From: Trachythela sp. YZ-2020
Taxonomy: Eukaryota > Cnidaria > Anthozoa > Malacalcyonacea > Clavulariidae
Reading direction: 5' to 3'
DNA: 64,000 bases
NCBI GenBank assembly: GCA_016169945.1
Contig: JADLSH010000162.1
Span: 496,001 to 560,000, forward strand
Part shown: piece by piece, positions 33,601-39,102 of the stretch
Numbering within the stretch: the first letter of the stretch is position 1
Layout: every line of letters begins with the position of its first letter
Notes under the pieces: generated by a model
Told to the model about the DNA's origin: nothing
What the model saw: only the letters and a program-made list of their open reading frames with translations
Database searches by the model: none
Position numbers and translations under genes: made by a program

Positions 33601-33703
33601 TCAACATTATATAGCCAGCTTTCGTCCGGTGCTTCAAGATCGTATGCAATTTATTGCACATGTTGGGCATGCTCGCGAAGATACGGCCTCTGTCTCAGGG
33701 TAA
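4505..33703 (+). CDS. MED23: Mediator complex subunit 23 (35 exons, 5' end off window)
   Basis: MED23 is a large tail-associated subunit of Mediator, the nuclear coactivator that links transcription factors to RNA polymerase II. I joined 35 exons by reading frame and GT-AG signals. They total 3573 nt, giving 1190 residues and a TAA at 33701-33703, and every intron phase is consistent. Recognisable MED23 stretches, all read from this window, include ILKIYPEGK, LVETYSR-like LLETYSRLL, KAWGILHNLLEMFSYR, EYNKFK, ARALSKQIRVFADF, DMVWKYHIISIDRLVLCL, DWHQKHQVYH, INFGNVCLRFLP, GGLYKFHDRPVTYLYNTL, DWRFHEFPSPSTHAL, VWYHSSLGHLSLIPR and HIDTICDF. Animal MED23 is about 1370 residues, so about 175 N-terminal residues should lie left of the window. 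No 3' UTR signal is obvious: a MITE starts about 35 bp after the stop. Exon coordinates are in the following block entries. Confidence 0.93.
4668..4912. mobile_element. MITE with GGCCGGTTGTACGAAG TIR
   Basis: GGGCCGGTTGTACGAAGCCC at the left and CTTCGTACAACCGGCC at the right are inverted, and both continue inward with GGCTTAAACGG-type sequence. It lies in the MED23 intron between the first two visible exons. Confidence 0.75.
5527..6440. repeat. Intron with palindrome and short tandem repeats
   Basis: No exon was found. It holds a palindrome around 5632-5690 (AACATGGCGGATTT ... AAATCCGCCATGTT with a TGACGTCAATTGACGTCA centre), two or three copies of CTGACGTACGGACCGCG near 6130-6235, and four copies of TTTTTTCTGTCGAGCACTTC at 6340-6432. 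Confidence 0.6.
6448..6690 (+). mobile_element. Family B element, copy 1
   Basis: Repeat shared with 14280-14540, 19618-19862, 25575-25695 and 31033-31255. The marker sequence is ACAACGAGGAGTATTTTGGT. The sense frame ends in a recurring peptide (EYFGV then stop). Confidence 0.8.
6955..7225. repeat. Family D repeat (GATGAGAGTTG-rich), copy 1
   Basis: Contains GAGAGTTGATGAGAGTTGG, CGAGAGTTTGCA and TGACTGATACGCGTGGTA. The same elements reappear inverted at 21825-22125. Confidence 0.65.
7475..7665. mobile_element. Foldback element with CAAACTACCTGA arms
   Basis: AAGATCAAACTACCTGA on the left and TCAGGTAGTTTGAGCTT on the right are inverted, as are GGCGTTTCGAACAAG and CGCTCGAAACGTC inside. Another fragment of the family lies at 47935-48010. 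Confidence 0.6.
7897..8418. mobile_element. TIR element, ACAGTCGAACCTGTATTAAG ends
   Basis: The ends ACAGTCGAACCTGTATTAAG and CTTAATACAGGTTCGACTGT are inverted copies. The motif GACCGCTTAATACAG recurs several times inside. No intact ORF; it is non-autonomous and sits in a MED23 intron. Confidence 0.75.
8832..9973 (-). repeat. 1.14-kb dispersed repeat, copy a
   Basis: The reverse complement matches 36604-37752 over its whole length, for example GCGCATAGCAAGCGCGCACG, and the tail GTACCTGCAAGGTAGGGAAT. A fragment also occurs at 43105-43279. No convincing ORF was seen. Confidence 0.75.
10236..10575 (+). mobile_element. Family C element (AACAAGTTGT-rich MITE), copy 1
   Basis: Starts ACACACGTAAAAATCTCACA and is composed of nested TTGTCAACAAG-type palindromes. 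Other copies are at 15795-16050, 24710-25020 and 32261-32572, all in MED23 introns. Confidence 0.8.
11050..11785. repeat. 17-bp minisatellite (CTCTCTAATACGGACAC), about 42 units
   Basis: The consensus unit is CTCTCTAATACGGACAC with C/T variation at the 16th position (ACACC or ACATC). It fills most of the MED23 intron between 10991 and 11918. Confidence 0.9.
12039..12526 (-). mobile_element. Family A MITE, copy with both ends
   Basis: Ends CACTGATCTGAAA and TTTTCAGATCAGTG. The flanks TGAACTAT (left) and GGAACTAT (right) fit an 8-bp target duplication, which would suit a hAT-type origin. Inside, ATGGCGGCCATATTGGTGTG occurs as an inverted pair. Other copies: 14757-15222, 19176-19310, 21347-21390 (end only), 23728-24522, 29785-30203, 33738-34112. 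Confidence 0.8.
12834..12897. mobile_element. 64-bp hairpin element (CTCGTACCCAG family), copy 1
   Basis: The left arm 12834-12861 starts CAATCTCGTACCCAGAG, and the right arm 12871-12897 is its complement except for one extra base in the left arm. The loop is 12862-12870. Flanks TATTGAACT (12825-12833) and TATTAAACT (12898-12906) look like a 9-bp target duplication with one change. Same outer sequence as the element at 44564-44624. Confidence 0.8.
12900..13135. repeat. Repeat-like intron segment
   Basis: It contains inverted segments (TAGGTGATTATTG ... GATAATCACCTA) and AACAATTATTCG/CGAATAATTGTT. It ends directly before the acceptor of the MED23 exon at 13140. Confidence 0.45.
13140..18000 (+). 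CDS. MED23: MED23 exons, block 2 (6 exons)
   Basis: Exons: 13140-13204, 13781-13857, 14555-14702, 15380-15507, 16505-16682, 17909-17993. The products include SFPKPRAISNLITHLE, SLDRTDSHTALLMNA, SIPLELLDLVTYPAKR, IGNLIKAKNPNTTLSHVLL with ETYSRLLAENDISGIRNVV, LPHVFKNKAWGILHNLLEM, and LESTAFRLTQGLQNHVV. The acceptor of the third exon could be at 14555 or 14561; both keep frame. A MITE ends only about 15-30 bp before that acceptor. Confidence 0.88.
13440..13640 (+). other. Possible first exon of a recombinase-type element (remnant)
   Basis: An ATG at 13583 opens MAGRFGQLNEEEIQVLLGK followed by GTACGC. Upstream is a palindrome around CTACTAGCAGGATAT / ATATCCTGCTAGTAG. The start resembles N-termini I associate with tyrosine-recombinase-like (Crypton/DUF3504) proteins in cnidarians, but only about 19 residues exist and nothing downstream supports a gene. 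It cannot be a MED23 exon: inclusion would break the joined frame. Confidence 0.25.
14280..14540 (-). mobile_element. Family B element, copy 2
   Basis: Reverse orientation of the 6448 element (contains ACCAAAATACTCCTCGTTGT). It ends just before the acceptor of the MED23 exon at 14555. Confidence 0.8.
14757..15222 (+). mobile_element. Family A MITE inserted in another TIR element
   Basis: The left flank GTCGAACC and right flank ATCGAACC look like an 8-bp target duplication. The interrupted sequence (CAGTCGAACCCC, then TATTAAGCGGACACA) resembles the TIR seen at 7897. Confidence 0.75.
15276..15312 (+). mobile_element. SINE 3' tail fragment
   Basis: AATTCAGCTCAGCTCTCAGC followed by TGCAAG matches the 3' end of the SINE at 20345-20693. 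Confidence 0.55.
15595..15790. repeat. GC-rich palindromic repeat (CTCGCAGCGAG)
   Basis: Several complementary CTCGCAGCGAGC / GCTCGCTGCGAG motifs surround an inner AATAGTTCATAATTTCGAAC palindrome. Probably a foldback MITE. Confidence 0.5.
15795..16050 (-). mobile_element. Family C element, copy 2
   Basis: TTGTTGACAACTTGCTACAA blocks repeat. Related to 10236-10575. Confidence 0.7.
16055..16405. repeat. About 70-bp tandem repeat, 5 units
   Basis: Units contain TGCGATGCATCGCACAACCG, ACAACCACACTACAATCACT and AAGTCATGGTATGCTAAT. The unit itself includes a TGCGATGCATCGCA palindrome. It begins where the family C copy ends. Confidence 0.85.
16700..17055. repeat. Pentanucleotide arrays (AATTC, AACTC, AACTG)
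   Basis: Three successive 5-bp-phase blocks lie in a MED23 intron: AATTCAGTTC-type, then CAACTCAACAACTC, then a long AACTG run. Confidence 0.9.
17118..17275. mobile_element. Foldback fragment next to SINE
   Basis: CAAGATTTTGTTGGCATCTC and GATGCCAACAAAATCTTG are inverted and flank an inverted SINE tail (TTTTGTAGATGGAAAATTAT). Confidence 0.6.
17345..17665 (+). mobile_element. tRNA-derived SINE
   Basis: The head looks like a tRNA: TAGCTCAGTTGGGAAGAGCG (A box), anticodon loop CCGGAAT and GGTTCGATTCC (B box). The acceptor strands GGACTCT/AGGGACC pair poorly, so it is not a good tRNA gene. The tail continues CATTTTTCGCAGCAGTTCC and further as a sequence found again at 19312-19400 and 48985-49215. 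Confidence 0.7.
18139..18735. mobile_element. hAT-like TIR element with nested insert
   Basis: Ends GAGCTGCTCCCGAT and ATGGGAGCAGCTG are inverted, followed inward by ATCGATTAATCG repeats. The element is interrupted by a mariner-type MITE. Confidence 0.65.
18335..18543. mobile_element. Mariner/Tc1-like MITE nested in hAT-like element
   Basis: TACAGGGTGTCTCAAAAAAC and GTTTTTTGAGACACCCTGTA are inverted ends flanked by TA. Length about 209 bp, no ORF. Confidence 0.8.
19065..23669 (+). CDS. MED23: MED23 exons, block 3 (8 exons)
   Basis: Exons: 19065-19137, 19931-20000, 21034-21161, 21266-21332, 22197-22250, 22376-22490, 23405-23476, 23559-23669. The products include LVSSESEELNRIFVLNIARA, QWYEAIFKTIMDKTPM, WSKHTLEHFPYSIQQFF, VEDEYNKFK, IIWKCLLETGRVNQI, KLGARALSKQIRVFADFVV, DMVWKYHIISIDRLVLCL and ESKEAQVCNLLLSFLLLK. 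The exon ending at 22490 has a weak donor (GTTTGG), and the following intron is filled with the 114-bp satellite. Confidence 0.9.
19176..19400 (+). mobile_element. Truncated family A MITE joined to SINE tail
   Basis: The family A start (ACTGATCTTAAAACAAGG) runs to about 19310 and then switches abruptly to the SINE tail sequence also seen after 17420. Confidence 0.7.
19618..19862 (-). mobile_element. Family B element, copy 3
   Basis: Contains ACTCCTCGTTGTTCAAGGAT and AGCGAGATATAGCTTG. Lies in a MED23 intron. Confidence 0.8.
20065..20315. repeat. Pentanucleotide array (TTGTG / CTGTG)
   Basis: About 50 units, mostly TTGTG with blocks of CTGTG; open frames through it are an artefact of the repeat. 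Confidence 0.92.
20345..20693 (-). mobile_element. tRNA-derived SINE with conserved central domain
   Basis: On the - strand it starts GGGGCTTCGGTGGCGCAATC, has a B box GGGTTCGAGTCC, and a centre with TTCTCCGGGTACTCCGGTTT and CCTCCCACA. This centre resembles deeply conserved metazoan SINE central domains (Nin-type; from memory). The 3' tail ends GCTGCAAGTAAGG. It lies exactly between two different pentanucleotide arrays. Confidence 0.75.
20694..20850. repeat. Pentanucleotide array (TATTG)
   Basis: About 31 nearly perfect TATTG units, in MED23 intron 20001-21033. Confidence 0.92.
21397..21782. mobile_element. Foldback MITE with about 130-bp arms
   Basis: ACTTCAAGACTTTAGGTAAA and TTTACCTAAAGTCTTGAAGT are central parts of long inverted arms. 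Outer ends ACTGGAACGC and GCGTTCCAGT. Confidence 0.75.
21825..22125. repeat. Family D repeat with CATCAACTCT array
   Basis: Inverted relative to 6955-7225. Ten or so units of CATCAACTCT lie at about 22000-22105. Confidence 0.75.
22555..23370. repeat. 114-bp satellite array, locus 2
   Basis: Seven units; the period is 114 bp (ACTGGATAG at 22625, 22739, 22853). Units come in two alternating versions, which suggests higher-order duplication. Orientation is opposite to loci 1 and 3. Confidence 0.9.
23728..24522 (+). mobile_element. Family A MITE with nested insertion
   Basis: Starts CACTGATTTGACAACAAGG, runs through the inverted GGCGGCCATATTGGTGTGAC pair, is interrupted at about 24215-24490 by an unrelated repeat (GGGCTTCGCCCTCATCAAC), and ends TTTTCAGATCAGTG. 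Confidence 0.7.
24612..33703 (+). CDS. MED23: MED23 exons, block 4 (12 exons, to stop)
   Basis: Exons: 24612-24671, 25166-25279, 26147-26246, 27557-27655, 29669-29699, 30290-30418, 30878-31009, 31505-31589, 32002-32255, 32704-32824, 32964-33049, 33553-33703. The products include PPDYWKHSDWHQKHQVYHQ, KWGEKFYFEGLREATKAS, VLDVVIHRFIELPPVS, YLYNTLYYYNHILNQRQ, EYYCGIVGRLVDSIL, DWRFHEFPSPSTHAL, KWINAVALIISSLP, VVAFTNAVWYHSSLGHLSL, LLRENFKPIIQNEAQFLF, IAKELYAILDVVDKKC, and last YHIKYMFVGDSIKQDIQHY. The final exon ends in a short tail VSG. The 31-nt exon at 29669-29699 is the smallest. Confidence 0.92.
24710..25020 (+). mobile_element. Family C element, copy 3
   Basis: Starts ACACACGTAAAAATCTCACA; nearly identical start to copy 1. 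Lies between two MED23 exons. Confidence 0.8.
25575..25695 (+). mobile_element. Family B element, copy 4 (partial)
   Basis: Contains CGCTTATATCTATGAACAAC and GAGGAGTATTTTGGTGTATA; about 40 bp deleted relative to other copies. Confidence 0.7.
26278..27458. mobile_element. 1.2-kb TIR element with CTTACGAAAATTT ends
   Basis: CCCTTACGAAAATTTGACAT and ATGTGAAATTTTCGTAAGGG are inverted ends. The interior has palindromes, a TAA microsatellite (26822-26841) and no intact transposase. Confidence 0.65.
27918..28180. repeat. 18-bp minisatellite (CTATCTCGAATCCCCGCG)
   Basis: About 15 units with 16-19 bp length variants, in a MED23 intron. Confidence 0.9.
28770..28970 (+). pseudogene. LINE reverse-transcriptase C-terminal tail
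   Basis: The frame reads SFFIRSAALWNSLPSFLK then a stop, a pattern typical of the C-termini of jockey/CR1-like ORF2 proteins (family knowledge). Only about 60 residues remain, in a MED23 intron. Confidence 0.65.
29041..29461. mobile_element. TIR element with AGACGAACAAATCGTCT motifs
   Basis: Ends TAGCCGTTTTCACACTAGAA and TTCTAGTGTGAAAATGGCTA. The palindromic ACGA-ACAAATCGTC motif recurs at least six times at both ends. It is inserted just downstream of the LINE tail. Confidence 0.8.
29785..30203 (-). mobile_element. Family A MITE, truncated copy
   Basis: Contains TATGGCGGCCATATTGGTGT and the GCATCCTAT...TCAATGAGCC end. The far end is lost near 30203. Confidence 0.7.
30448..30785. mobile_element. 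Foldback MITE with about 140-bp arms
   Basis: The arms carry CAACTTTTTCACTGTCAAAG / CTTTGACAGTGAAAAAGTTG and outer ACCCCAAAAATTA-type ends. Nearly perfect hairpin, in the MED23 intron before 30878. Confidence 0.85.
31033..31255 (+). mobile_element. Family B element, copy 5
   Basis: Has the longest open form, with VTREYYVMLN at the start and YISLEFLNNEEYFGV at the end. Confidence 0.8.
31640..31950. repeat. 114-bp satellite array, locus 3
   Basis: Nearly three units, same orientation as locus 1. Confidence 0.85.
32261..32572 (-). mobile_element. Family C element abutting a splice donor
   Basis: Starts ACGTAAAAACGCACAAG only a few bases after the MED23 exon end at 32255 and ends GATTTGTACTTGCGTAAG. 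Confidence 0.75.
33105..33487. repeat. 16-bp minisatellite (ACCCATATGGACATTC)
   Basis: About 24 units with an 18-bp TTTTACCC variant, in the last MED23 intron. Confidence 0.92.
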
Positions 33704-33737
33704 CGCAGGCTCGATGAACGAAATAACCCAGGAGATA

Positions 33738-34112
33738 ACCACTGATCTCAAAACAAGGACTGAATAATAGTGCATCTGCTATGCATAAATGAAGCCAATG
33801 GCGGCCATATTGGTGTGACCACTACAAATCTACTGTGGTGTTGGGGACATGTTTAAAGAGCTTCTATAAGTTTCTATTTATTTGTGGGAAAGGACAAATA
33901 TTGTCTAGGTATGAATTTATCATCAGTGGCCTCTCTTTCTTCCTAAATTTGCCGCTGAATAACTAATGAGGTCACACCAATATGGCCGCCATAAGCCTCA
34001 TTATGTGGTGTTTAAAACGTTCTAAAACTCATTAGAAGAGATGTTGAAAATCTATATTTCTCAAGCTACGTAGGAAAAGATATTTGCTTCATAGTATAAC
34101 GAATTTAAAGTG
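33738..34112 (+). mobile_element. Family A MITE directly after MED23 stop
   Basis: Starts CACTGATCTCAAAACAAGG about 35 bp past the TAA, so it probably forms most of the MED23 3' UTR or supplies its end. The right end is truncated. Confidence 0.75.
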
Positions 34113-34149
34113 TTTATCACCCATTTTTTTTATATCATAAATGTACAGT

Positions 34150-34530
34150 AGAACCCTTTGATGAAACTTTTCTTCATGTTGTTCGTATTTGGCTTTGGCA
34201 AGCGTTTTGAACTTGAGCTGTCAGTCTGTCACGAAGACTGTGATCTAATATTTCCGTTTTGAAAGTAAATCCTTCTTTTAGTGAGTTTGGTCCCATGTTA
34301 TTGAGCGTTTTAAACATTATTTTTGCCTTAGCTTTCACTCTTTGTTCTTTGAGTGGTTCCCATCCTAATATTTTCAGTACAGTTTGTTGACCTACCTCAT
34401 TTGGCGCATGTGCTATAATACGAGCAGCTCTGTTGTGAAGTTTTTGCAGACGCGTTGATTGAGTTTCACCAAATACATTCCAAACTTCACAACAGTAGCT
34501 GAAATAGGGTTGAATTATAGCATTGTACAC
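34150..34530 (-). pseudogene. LINE (CR1-like) reverse-transcriptase fragment
   Basis: Reads YNAIIQPYFSYCCEVWNVFG then LQKLHNRAARIIAHAPNEV and LGWEPLKEQR, the region after the polymerase palm in CR1/Rex-type ORF2. About 118 residues, no start or end domain. Confidence 0.8.
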
Positions 34531-34768
34531 AGAAATGAGTGTCTAAATAGTGGCATTTTAAAAAATATTTCCATTAGCGTATTTTTGTGTGTTTTTCTGA
34601 GCCTTAAACAACGCATTTTTTGCATGCTTTCTCTTTTGGCCGAGCGCGATTATATCTCGAGGGATTGGGCGTAGTGACGTAGCGCGAGTAACCTAATCTC
34701 ATATTTACATCTTCTCCGCTATTCTCCACTATTGAGCTTGGTATTTTCACTACATTTTCAACGAAAAC

Positions 34769-36458
34769 ATGCCCAATAGATGTGTAGCTGGCGGTTGTTC
34801 GAACCTTCCTGACCCTTCCAAGAGTATTGGTCTTCATCAGTTTCCAGAAGAAAACGATTTAGACAAGAAAACACGGCGTTGGGTTGCATTTGTGCGGACA
34901 AAACGGGCAAAATGGTCGCCAACTGCACGCTCGCGGCTTTGTTCACAGCATTTTAAGGCCGCGGATTTTGAAACTCCATTTATATCGATCCCTGGAACGA
35001 CTTTCGTTAGTCGTGCGGTATTGAGAAAGGTTGCTGTTCCAATACTGCACAAAACGTCTGATGACTTCTAGTTTTGATGTTAATATGACCTGTACTTGAT
35101 CATTCTATCGTAGTTGTTCGTGCCATCATAATTAGTTTTATAAGAAAACATAGCCAATTGCTTAACTATACGATACTTCACATTCGCGGATACTTTTGAC
35201 GGTGTAGAATTGTAGACATTATATTTTTGTAACACTCTAATGTTTTTAATATTCTCTGTTGTCTAATTGTCTCTAAACAGCAGTATTTATATGGTTAGTT
35301 TTATCGTGAATATTTTAACTATGTGCTTAGTGGTGTGTAGTTCTGTTAAGCAATTGGTATTGATCTAGGTATATTAATTATTATTTTTGTGTAATTTAAT
35401 TGAAACGGGAGAATGCCTCGCATGGGTCTACGAGTCCCGTTCGCATTCTTTCCGCTTGGATTTTTGTTACTTATCCAATAAAGTTGTTAAATTAACCCAG
35501 CGATTGCGGCGAACAACGCGTCGAAAGTCATGACACTGCCGTCTGCGCCTCCTCAAGTTCAACGAGAGAGCATCGTCGTGTAAGTGCAATGACCAATGTA
35601 TATTGTTCTATTTCACCTCGCTTTTATTCTCGCGTTCGGCAATCAGCTCACAAATATGCCCTTTTCATTTAATAGGCCGTAAGGGATCTACTAAAAGTGA
35701 ACGCGATCGAAATCGGCGAAGACATCGAGATGGATTATACATCAATACAGACAACGTCCACTAGTACTGATGTGTTGGCATCAGAGTCTCATGTTGCAGG
35801 TATTCACCCTGTCGAACTACTTTTCCCTGTAAGTAAAAACACGCAAAACAATGAGCAATTTTCCAATTAAGGTACAAATTGATATACAAACTGTCAAATA
35901 TATAAATTATTTTATAGAGGCAAGACCTCTGGCAAGACACTACCAGTCAAACACCAGAGGCAGAGTGTCAAGGTTGCAAGAATTTGACAAGCAAAAATCG
36001 CCAGCTCTGCAACAAGATTATTGATCTGAAAAAGAAAATAGAAGACAAGGAAACTGAAGTTCAGCAACAAAAAGGTTAAATTGATTTTCTTAGCTATTTA
36101 TCAGTAAACTTACGCGGGTATTAATTGCGTTTTCCATCAAAAATCAGAGGATTCACTAATCACTATATATAGTCTCAACAATGTCAATGAGAATAACAGC
36201 ACAATACTCTAGTCCAGGCAAAGAGGCTACGTTGTTCAGTGCTTTACCAGATTCCACTTTCATTCATTCACAGCATATCTGATAGACTAATACTCAATAC
36301 TGTCTTTCTTTGCAGAGGACCTTGATGCTAGCATAAGCAAAATTGCCACAATGGAGAAGATTATTGATGATGACGGCGCTCCTAGCAGTGATGAAGAAAT
36401 CGAAATTGAGCATAACCAATATTCAGGTTCCGGAACGGATCCGGTCGAGGGCTCATAA
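34769..36458 (+). CDS. THAP-domain protein gene (multi-exon model)
   Basis: The first exon starts at 34769 (MPNRCVAGGCSNLPDPSK) and carries a THAP C2CH zinc finger: C5 and C10, then RLCSQHF, about 90 residues with RWVAFVRTKRAKW between. THAP domains bind DNA in the nucleus (family knowledge). The frame continues to a TAG at 35069-35071. Four further exons are phase-compatible with one another: 35501-35579, 35676-35828, 35918-36074, 36316-36458 (TAA). They encode SASSSSTREHRR-like sequence, AVRDLLKVNAIEIGEDIE, a heptad-rich segment LCNKIIDLKKKIEDKETEV and an acidic tail. How the THAP exon joins 35501 is unclear: a weak donor GTCTGA near 35054 fits phase. An AATAAA at 35477-35482 permits a 100-residue THAP-only form instead. 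Confidence 0.65.
35477..35482 (+). terminator. AATAAA after THAP exon
   Basis: Poly(A) signal about 405 bp after the TAG of the THAP exon and about 20 bp before the next putative exon. It could end a short THAP-only transcript. Confidence 0.35.
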
Positions 36459-36603
36459 TTCAAAAGAAAACGATCGCAAAAGGTCGATCGCGCGACATTT
36501 TGCACTGAATGGGAATCAGCCTTAACCTCGTCTTCAGGGCTATTTGTTGAGCGCGCTTCCCGCTGCGAAATTGATAAAATACCTATAGAAGACAGTCAGA
36601 GAC

Positions 36604-37752
36604 TGTGTGGTCGTGCGCGCTTGCTATGCGCAGAACACAAATTTTAAACTCGCTCAGTTCCATGTGCTTCTCGATTTTGACGGACGGAGTCTTCAAGGTA
36701 AGATATTTTGTCTTTTGTTTATAAGTTACGTTTACATTTGTTTACTCCTTTTTGGAAAGTTGGCAATCTCAATTTATATATCTATGAAACGCTGAAAGCA
36801 CACAATCGATCACTGCTAGATTCAGTGTCTGTTTATATATAAACTATATATTCTGCTAATGTGCTATCGACTTTGCTTGAGCTGTTAGTGCTGTAAAGCA
36901 TGGAAGTCTTACATAGAGATGTCTTTAAAAGGTTTTTCTATCCATTCGCGTTTGCTTTCTCTTGCTGATTTCCATATTTTGCATCAAGTGATGTTTCATG
37001 TATGCCGCTTGACGATTGTGACTCCGCGTGAACTTGACACAAAGTCACAGATATGCAATTGATCGTCTAAATTGCCTGACTGAATAATTCTGATTTGTGC
37101 AAGGTTTGACCTATTAAATAGGCTACTGTAGGCATAGAAATATGTTTTTATTCCTATTTTACAATGGGCTTAATATTTTTGTCTAGTGGCGTTCACTGTC
37201 ATATTATTGTCAGAACAGACAGGGTCTCAGTTCTGCGCGCGCTAAGACAAATATTCGAATGGCAATGAGTTGAAATGAGTTCTGCTTTACATGTAGGTGA
37301 CTCACATATCCAGCAAAGTAAAAACAGAATGATGGCATAGCTTTCCAAATGCAAAACTATTTTGCGCACATGTATATATTTTTAACGCTTTTATGCACTA
37401 CAAAAATATGCAAATTTCCTTGCGTGGCAGTGTCAAATTACTCATCGCAGTAAACATGGGTTTCATGTGGGAATTCCATGTGGAAGAACAATACATGGAA
37501 AATATTGATATTTTGAAATAGATGTTACAAAATTTGATGTCTTTCATGTTTCGTGATATATTTAGCTTGTCTCATCCTGCAAACTATGCTAGGGTATGCA
37601 TCTACTGACAGCGCGCAAGCCACTGGGTCAATGCCAATAATTACCGTCTACTGAATATAATTTGTGTTGCATATTTGTTTGCATGTTTGTTTCAAGAAGC
37701 TAAAGAATAATAACAGTCCCGCAGCATTCCCTACCTTTCAGGTACCCTAGTA
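36604..37752 (+). repeat. 1.14-kb dispersed repeat, copy b
   Basis: Inverted match to 8832-9973 with small differences. Contains TTTGACGGACGGAGTCTTCA and GTCAGAACAGACAGGGTCTC. No convincing ORF. It begins about 145 bp after the THAP gene's last exon. Confidence 0.75.
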
Positions 37753-39102
37753 ATATTTAATAAAGCGCATAAATTGTCTGGAAGACGTGCTTCACTGGTT
37801 TACCGTAAACCTTTGAAAGCTTTCAACAAAGTCAAAGAGTGATATGTAATTATTAATCGTGTCTGCATTTATAATGTGTGTGCAATCGAGCACAACTGAG
37901 TTATTCCAGTTTCATATGACATATGCCGAGTATTGAGTCAAGTTAACATTGAACGCCGTGTTTATTTGCCTTGGACTATCTTACAAGTGGTAGGTATACT
38001 TTTTGTATTCTGTGGGTATACTCGCGAGAAATTGTGAGCATGAATCTCGTTTTACTTTGCCGATATTGTTCTTGCTAAACATGCCCAGAAGGCAACAAAG
38101 AAATGAACGAGAATGCCAGAATATCGGCGGAGCGAAACGCGGGCCATGTTCACTGTTTTTCTGTGCGTACATTTCTACATAACATGGCTCTGTGCAGAAA
38201 TTAGAACTGAAAGAGCTATCATTAATTTAAATATACATGTTAGGAGTTTCCATGCCATGCCATGCCATGCCATGTATCAGGAACTATTTAGGGCTGGAAA
38301 GAAGGCATTAGAAGTCGGTAATAAGTGCTGTTAAACTTCAATCGTGCCACATACCGACAAATTTCAGAAAATACAGTATCCAAAAACTAAACGGCAAGAA
38401 GAATTCAAGGACTTTTAAGGAGATTTACGGTATTGCGGTTTTGAGGCAATTTTCATGCGGTAATTTTACCATCACGGTGCGGTATCGGGAGACCACTTCT
38501 AGTGCAGCTTCGGTATTCCGTCTAATTTCGACACGGTATCGCGGTTTTTGACTATATTTATGATGCGGTTCGTGGCACACTCCAATGCTCCCCTCTTTAA
38601 GGTTAAGAACAATTAGTTTCCGCATGGTTGGCTCGCTTCAATTAGAAAATTTATTCCCTGGCTTAACTTAAGTGCACCTTTCTTTATTTTGCTTTACACA
38701 GAAGACAAAATATGCTAGTACAAAAACTATTTAATGACAGTTCTATATATTGTGGCTATATGCGAAACACAAATGACTAAGCATTGCTTTTGTACCTAAT
38801 ATTCACGGTCTCTCTATGGAATATATCAAAATTCGTGTCTGAAAATCAAGATTTTTGAGCTCCAGAGGCTTGGTTCCCATGCTGTTTAACATGCCTCTAC
38901 GTTCAAATGCTATCCTTTTCCTTGCTCTTTGTGCAGTGATAAAATTTCATTAAAATAATCCCTGGGTTAACAAGACGTTTAATTCGTCCAGACGTCAAAG
39001 GCAAAGACGTCTTCTAGTTATATGAATACGGCCAATGTCCCAATGTTTTCATGAATTTTGCAATGCGAAATAATTTTACATTTAGATTCCTGAGCGTTGA
39101 CG
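37753..39102. other. Intergenic, no gene recognised
   Basis: Contains a (CCATG)5 microsatellite at about 38251-38275 and short inverted segments only. It includes the promoter side of the MFS gene; no clear promoter motif was seen. Confidence 0.5.
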
